A DNA stretch of 64,000 nt. It comes from Lineus longissimus. Lineage: Eukaryota > Nemertea > Pilidiophora > Heteronemertea > Lineidae. Of the stretch, positions 58,033-64,000 are shown one piece after another (within the stretch, counting starts at the first letter, position 1; each line of letters starts with the position of its first letter). The stretch covers positions 22,786,646 to 22,850,645 of the forward strand of contig NC_088311.1 of assembly GCF_910592395.1 (NCBI RefSeq). Reading direction: 5' to 3'. Under the pieces are notes generated by a model. That model had not been told where the DNA came from. It searched no databases and saw only the letters and a program-made list of their open reading frames with translations. The translations under genes were made by a program, and so were the position numbers.

Positions 58033-60026
58033 ATGTATGGACATTTTATTTCAAAGTATTTTTATTGGAGGTCACCTTGATCAGATTTAGTTTTATACAA
58101 ATAATGTAGAGTTGTAATGATCATTTGGAGGGAGTAAGTGAAGAGTTCTGGGGTGAACACAATCAAACCACTCATCAAAGTTTTTTGTTTTATTTTGAAA
58201 ATGCATTGAGAAGGTTACCAAATGCATTGGTGGAATAATCTTTAGTAGTTCAGAAGTTACATGTACTGTTGTTAACGACTGTCGTATAAAACCAAGTATT
58301 ATGTGGACAGAAGTCATGGCACCGCAAGTCACCCGCTCAGCAAGGGGACAGGTGCATAATGTGATATGTCATCTGCAATGAAAGAATGAAATTCAATTGA
58401 TGGATAGTTTTTGGAATGCCGAATTTGTAGGCATTCTAACCTCTTATCTTAGAAACATTGATTTGGCGCTTGTTTTTTTTTGCGAAACAACTCTTCATGC
58501 ATTTGATTTGCTCGACTATTTACGTACTCTGCTGGAGATGTAGTCTTTTGCAATTGATTGAGTATGCCCACATGTACATCTTTTGAAGTAAATATTGTGC
58601 AACTTTTGAGTATGGAGAGGTACAAGCATTTCAATTAAGTCATGAGGTACAGTCTTCAGAAGGAGCCTAAAATGCTAATGGGATTTTACAATATTATTGT
58701 GTAAATACTGTATCTAGTATGTTCTGAAATATAGGTCCAAAACGATAGTCCATATCTGTAATGGTTATCTTGATATATGTTTATTTGAACACCTATGAAG
58801 AAATTATACTTGTGGATCTCTTGAAATTTGGCCAAATAATCTCCATTGTCGAGTAGTAACTACGTGACTAAATGAAACAAACCCAAGATAATTTTTAAAT
58901 ACAAAGTTTATCATTATTTGATTGAAAGCCTACTTGTTTTATCTTCTTTCAGATTACTTAACTCTCTTTCGTGGCAATTTTATCATTGGCAATAATTTTT
59001 AATGAAATGACTGTATTGTACTAGTGTATATAGCTCAAATGAATCTGTTAATAAAATATTGATGCATATTCATATATATGGAGTAACTTGGTGTTGTTGA
59101 GTTCTTCGGACGAAAATGTCATTTTCCTACTTAGGAAGCATCGCTACTTTGGAAATACACAATGTTTCTGTTCATAGATGTCTCTAGCTTTGAGATGATC
59201 TCTAAGTTGGAAATATGCCTTGTTTGTTGGTGTCACTAGTCTTAAGAGAGAGCCAGGTCTCTTATATAGAGATGTCCCTACTCAGAAGAGGATGGGCGAT
59301 CCCAAAAGATGTGGTGGACATTGGTAACTTTATAATGGAGACTGCTGGCTACTGTCAACCCAATCAGGAGACGTTCCACAGTCTTGTCATTGTGTACTTT
59401 CGATTCAGAACTGTATTGGTGGAGGAAGCTATGCCAAACTGATACAGGGTTGCTCAAAATCATATAGACCTTCGTACTGCGTCATTTGTCAGGTGTGTGA
59501 AACTGACTCCGTACTATGCCGATTGATATTTCATTGTCCTTGAGGGACAAAATAGGTGGACCTGCTCGGTCATGACCTTAGCTCTGAAATGCTCTTGCCT
59601 GACGAGATGCTTGACGAGACGTCCCTGATGGTACTAGCGAATACTGAGTACCTCAACGAGAGAGACGCAGCGAGTTCAAGTGCTCTTATTCACTGCAGGA
59701 ATGATCAGATTTTGACATCTGATGAGTGTTGTAGCAAAGATCGCATTAGGATGACAGCATCAAGACATATATCATCCGCACATTCATTCATCTTGGCCAA
59801 CAAGAATATACTTTTCGGATATATTACTGCACTCGTATAGGCCTACAGAGTGGACGTTTTTAAAAACAGCTGTTAGATGGACATGTCTGCCCGTAACTAG
59901 GTTAAACAAGCACCAGGCTCACACCTCTTAAGGATGGGGCGTCATAATCAGCGCGAGGTCAAAACATGAGAATCGTATCTGAAGTATATACTTAAGTCAT
60001 CAGTTCGGTTTTGTGATCAAGAGAAA
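58033..60026. other. RhoGAP 3' UTR and intergenic region
   Basis: The 3' UTR probably ends just after AATAAA at 59050-59055, about 1 kb long. Beyond that a plus-strand frame from about 59556 to 59840 reads LSSEMLLPDEMLDETSLMVL and looks mildly coding-like. It lacks an ATG or convincing splice signals, and I recognise no family. Confidence 0.4.
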
Positions 60027-63000
60027 ATGGACACCTCTATCTTCGACAGGAAATTTATTTGTCTCATATCATGCATAATTTTAATTACAAATTTGTGTAC
60101 TGGATTGAAACTTGATGAAGGTAAGATACGAGACGTTTTAAATTCATATTTCTGTAATTTTTACTCGTACGTTTCAATACTTAGGGGAAAAAAGCAGTTT
60201 GAAATACCCACCCTGGCATATTTCTAAAATCCTCACACCCACTCCGTCGACATATTTTGGAGGTGCTGTTTAATCTTATGAAAGGCCATTGTATCTTTCC
60301 TTAACTGCACAAACGACTCCGTCAACGCGTGAGCCTATTTTTAGAAACTACCCACAGGCCTGGTAGTATTAAGTGAGGATTCAACTATCGCTGTTAGGGG
60401 AAAATAAAAGTATAAAACAACAGATGTCAGCTAATGGTGGGTCGGAGGCAAGTTGCAATAGAACAAGAAATCATAAGCTTTTTTAAAAGCTCCGAAACTG
60501 TAGTGAAATTTCACCCGCCTTTGATCGTACTTTTTGCTGTTGTGCCTCCAAACTCGGATTATCATTATAATAATCGCCAGACATGCGCCCATAAATATCT
60601 CAAACCTATTTCCTGACAAGTTAACCTAAAACAACAAGGGCAGTGGAATATTAATCAGCGGCATAAACGTATCAATGAGTTAGAACAAGACACTGATAAA
60701 ATGACGCCCTCGAAAAAAGTACGGACGCGAACGACAAGATTTCAGTTCTTGAACAGATTTTGCAGCAGAGATTAAAAGTGTATAGAAATGCAAGTATGCG
60801 TATACCACGAGCGTCACGTAGAAGAATTATCACATGACACTTATGACACCACAGACCGTCGTATTTCGTCGCACGGTTGGCGAAACCTGCCTTCTAACTC
60901 ATTGATACGTTTATGCTGATTAATATTCCACTGCCCTTGTTTTTTTAGGTTAACTTGTCAGAAAATAGGTTTGAGATATTTATGGGCGCATGTCTGGCGA
61001 TTATTATAATGATAATTCGAGTTTGGAGGCACAACAGCAAAAGGTACGATGAAAGGCGAGTGAAATTACACTACAGTTTCGGAGCTTTTAAAAAAGCTTA
61101 TGATTTCTTGGCCAACACAAATACATGTATGTCCCTGAAGGGTTTTTTTCGGAAAAAACCCTGATGGTTTTGACCTCCTGAAAAACCTCTTAGATGTACA
61201 TGTACATGTACATGTCATATATTATCACACTGATTATAGGCAGTTTTATGTGCAACCAGATGGACCAAGCGAAGCTTTCTGGCCATGGCCGACAGGCCCC
61301 TACAGTTTACCTATAACAGAGGGAAATATAAGTATTTTGGCCGCTGCTGTGGACGTAGTAAACTTGCACATGCATAAACGTCACAAAAATGAACCCACTT
61401 ATTTTCAATATAATTAAAATAACGGAAAAAAAGGCTGGTTCTACAAAAATAAATATTGTATTTTAATGTTTCTGGTTGGTGCAGGCACCCCAGGGGCCAT
61501 TGTTTTAAACTTGATGCCGCGATCGATGACTCAAAATGTACTCCACGGAATGCTACTTTAAGTTGATAATGTTTTTATAATGGTAATGATACAACTATGA
61601 AACGTGACTGTACGACCACCACATGGGCCTGATAGAATAATATGATGTTTTAGTGTTTTGTTTCCCATTATACATCTTCTTTATCACACACCCTACGTCT
61701 GAACCCGGTTTTACTTAAGGAGTTTGTGAACAGCAACTTATCAGGGATGCGTATACGTATTCGTATACTTTGTTGAAAAAAGACGAGTTTTTTGTTCATT
61801 TCGACCGGTTATAAGGGTCCTTGATAAGTCACTTAGCTCAACCCCGGGGCTCAACCAAGGCCACTCTTTCTGACATCAGGGACTTAGTTGATAAGCTTAT
61901 GATCAGACAATATTCGCAGAAATAAGTATACATGAACATGTATATTATGACCTTTTTCAATGTCAAAGAATTTACCAGACAATTAGCCAAATTCGACTTC
62001 ATTATGCGTATAAGCTGGTCCAAACAGAAAAATTATGCAATTTATTTTATGGATATTAGGAATAACAGACGCTTACATGTAAAATGGAAATTTCCTTTGA
62101 TATTCAGGTCAGATACTTTCACCGAACTACCCAAACCCTTACCCAAGTGCAAAATATTGGATCCACAAATTATCAGCCAAGACGGGAAACATCATCCATT
62201 TAATGGTTAATGACATGGACATCCCTGATGGCGACACCTTGCGTATTAAGGATGGAAGCTCCTGTGACAACTTAATATTTGACTTCAGTAACGAAATAGC
62301 TAAATTTGAGGCAAAGATGGACCCTTCCGAGTTACCCTTTATGGCGTTCAGCATGGAGGAAAGCGTCTGTCTGTATCTGTCGAGGATCGCTGGAGGCGGG
62401 AAGTTCAATATCACATACAATGGTAAGGTTGCTTTATATTGTTATAAGGGGACAATGGGTAGAAAATAGGTTCAATGAAGGTATCCTAATTTGGCCCGTT
62501 GATGATTTAGATGACGTATTTCGGCAACAATTACATGTATAAGTCAACCGAGGTCACTTGTCCATTTTTTCGCTGTAGTTGTTCAAAGCATTTTTAAACA
62601 GTTCAAAAACAGATGTTTTTATTCAAACTATAATAAACAGCAACATGATTGTGTTAACTTTCATTCTCAGATATTTGGCTTCTATTAAGTACATAGAAGT
62701 AATGTAACTTATTTTAAATTTTCAAGCCTTCCCAAAATGCACTGGCGATGTGCCTTACCTCAAAGGAAGCATAGTCAGCCCAAACTACCCACGCCGGCAG
62801 TATACAAGGTGGGAAAACTGTAGATGGAGCCTCAGCGCCTCAAAGGGGCAAATCGTCAGATTCGATGTCATCGACCTCGGGGTTGAAACCACGAGAGATT
62901 GCAATGGAGATTACCTTCAAATCACAGGTTTAGATCCAAAGGTTTATCAGTCAGGGAAGGTTAGACTCTGCGGACAAATTGAGAATCAACCAGAGAAGGT

Positions 63001-63792
63001 GTTTGAAACGGTTGGGAGCGAGGTGGATGTTAGGTTTGTTTCCGACTGGTTAGGAACGGATAAAGGCTTCTGGTTACAGTTTGAAGGTAAGACAGAATGA
63101 AAAGCACGTGTAGTCAAACTATGTAATTGTTGCATGAAACATGTTCAACATAGAGGTAGTATATGTTAGTAATTCGAGAACAAAAAAATTTGGCTTTGAA
63201 ATTTTTTTAGAATTTTGAACTCATGAAAAAATTCGACTCTGAAGGAGAAAAAATTTCTAAGGCCAATTATTTTTTTCACTTATTTTTTTTCTGCTCAAAA
63301 TTAGGAAACATCATCAGTCCCATTTTTTTGGCTTTTAAAATTTTTCAGAATTTTGAACTTATGAAAAATTTCTAAGTTCAAATTTTTTTTCACTTGTTTT
63401 TTTTCTGCTCAATATGAAAAAACATCAACAGTCCCAAAAAACTTTGGCTTTTAAAATTTTTCAGAATTTTTTACTTATGAAAAAAATCATGTGTACATGT
63501 ATACTGTAAATGGTGATGATAATGCAATTACATGATCAACGTTATGCATGAATTGCTTTACATTCTTGCTTTTATCTTTAATCTTTAGTTCTAGGTTGCA
63601 AGCATTGGGAACTGGTAATAAAGGAAGGCACCCCGCCGCCTCGCCTGCTGAACCCAGCCTCATACTACAACGACGGGTACATAGCAAAGTTCATGTGTCC
63701 AAGGGGCTACGTATTTAAGAATGGTGTCAAAGAACTGCCTTTTGTCTGTCAAAAAAATAGGACATGGACTGGATATAGAGATCAGTGTGAAA
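60027..63792 (+). CDS. Secreted or membrane protein with signal peptide, two CUB domains and a sushi domain (5' part)
   Basis: Exons 60027-60120, 62108-62422, 62727-63086 and 63589-63792, then past the right edge. Every junction is phase 1, the classic symmetrical arrangement of shuffled extracellular domains. Exon 1 encodes a signal peptide (ICLISCIILITNLCTG). Exon 2 is CUB 1 (ILSPNYPNPYP, DGDTLRIKDGSSC). Exon 3 is CUB 2 (CTGDVPYLKGSIVSPNYP, NCRWSLSASKGQ, RLCGQ). Exon 4 is a sushi/CCP domain (PASYYNDGYIAKFMCPRGY, FVCQKNRTWTGYRDQC). CUB 1 lacks the usual first cysteine pair (YW where CW is usual), while CUB 2 has all four cysteines. Complement-related, developmental or adhesive roles are all possible. 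The rest of the gene would decide. The last donor could also be used 4 nt further on. Confidence 0.8.
60464..61110. repeat. Large palindrome with ~220-bp arms in CUB-gene intron 1
   Basis: The left arm (60464-60684) and right arm (60892-61110) are inverted copies with only about eight substitutions and one 3-bp indel, separated by a ~207-bp spacer. Outer ends are CAAGAAATCATAAGC and GCTTATGATTTCTTG. Each arm contains, after a TTGT(T)nTTTTAGGTTAAC acceptor-like stretch, the same ~50-residue open frame (minus strand 60619-60468, plus strand 60955-61110). That frame has a hydrophobic segment, FMGACLAIIIMIIRVW, and a basic tail, HYSFGAFKKAYDFL. The frames diverge exactly where the arms end. Confidence 0.85.
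63188..63490 (+). repeat. Three-copy ~115-140-bp AT-rich tandem repeat in CUB-gene intron 3
   Basis: Each unit begins TTTGGCTTT(T/G)(A/G)AAA, followed by TTTT(C/T)AGAATTTTGAACT and ATGAAAAA. The first two continue through a T-rich CACTT(A/G)TTTTTTTTCTGCTC and CATCA(T/A)CAGTCCCA. The third copy is cut short. Units begin near 63190, 63329 and 63444. Confidence 0.7.
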
Positions 63793-64000
63793 GTAGGTAA
63801 TGACTTAAGTTGACAATGTTTTCTTTTTGAAAACCCAACGAAATCTCCTACTCCGCTCTGAAGTCGTGCTTATTTTGTTATCAATAAGAGTTAGTTTAGA
63901 AGCGCGAGAGTTTCACAGTATATAGTCTTACACCAATAGCAGCACGTCTTTACACCAATAGCAGCACGTCGTTTCAGTAGGGTGTCAATTTCAATGTCGT
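63793..64000. other. Intron of the CUB/sushi gene with a 22-bp direct repeat
   Basis: TACACCAATAGCAGCACGTC occurs at 63929 and again at 63951, a 22-bp period repeated twice. Nothing else is recognised before the edge of the window. Confidence 0.6.

Noticed and set aside
59556-59840. Frame with LSSEMLLPDEMLDETSLMVL between the RhoGAP and CUB genes
   Set aside because: It has no ATG, no clear acceptor or donor and no recognised family. It might be a decayed exon, but the evidence is insufficient.
60955-61164. Right palindrome arm as an alternative exon 2 of the CUB gene
   Set aside because: Exon 1 ends in phase 1. Joining it to this acceptor gives an immediate stop (G+GT TAA), so it cannot be in frame.
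1-64000. CRISPR arrays, bacterial operons or viral genes
   Set aside because: The DNA is clearly eukaryotic with spliced genes. Tandem repeats here lack CRISPR-type unique spacers, and no viral or retroelement polymerase frame was seen.

Overview
This is a 64-kb piece of animal nuclear DNA. It is AT-rich, with spliced genes (GT/AG introns, mostly small exons), long introns, many short dispersed repeats, minisatellites and homopolymer runs. The genes are of the kind found in marine invertebrates: a non-vertebrate IL-17-like cytokine, an intronless TRPV-like channel, and a CUB/sushi secreted or membrane protein. The recurring short words TAGGCCTA and ACATGTACATGT suggest an ambulacrarian (echinoderm or hemichordate) or a lophotrochozoan, but I cannot assign a species from sequence alone.

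Left part (1-17.3 kb): the 5' half of cystinosin (CTNS, minus strand, running off the left edge); a compact complex I subunit, NDUFS5 (plus strand, 3 exons); the complete 16-exon replication initiator gene ORC1 (minus strand, 940 codons reconstructed in frame); and the complete 8-exon splicing factor gene PRPF38A (plus strand, 349 codons). ORC1 and PRPF38A are head to head with 303 bp between their start codons, an arrangement also known from vertebrates. One copy of the same ~570-bp non-autonomous transposon sits in an intron of each gene of this pair.

Middle part (17.3-34.2 kb): a ~60-bp minisatellite; an IL-17-like gene (minus, 2 exons, TATA box); a 32-bp tandem array that abuts the stop codon of an intronless 781-aa TRPV-like channel gene (minus); a tiny secreted cysteine-rich protein gene (minus, 72 aa); and a possible 65-aa three-exon gene of unknown function (plus). 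The remainder is repeat-rich intergenic DNA.

Right part (34.2-64 kb): a 25-exon, 1139-codon gene of the ARHGAP29/ARHGAP45/GMIP family (F-BAR, C1, RhoGAP; plus strand), whose introns hold at least four different miniature inverted-repeat element families and a 92-bp tandem repeat. It is followed by the 5' end of a signal-peptide/CUB/CUB/sushi gene (plus) that leaves the window on the right. Intron 1 of that gene contains a young ~220-bp-arm palindrome, each arm carrying the same ~50-residue transmembrane-like open frame.

The genes are not one functional pathway. ORC1, PRPF38A and NDUFS5 are housekeeping genes, CTNS is lysosomal, ARHGAP29-like regulates Rho GTPases, and the IL-17, small cysteine-rich and CUB/sushi genes look secreted or immune/extracellular. 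All exon boundaries below were placed by hand from splice signals and frame continuity.
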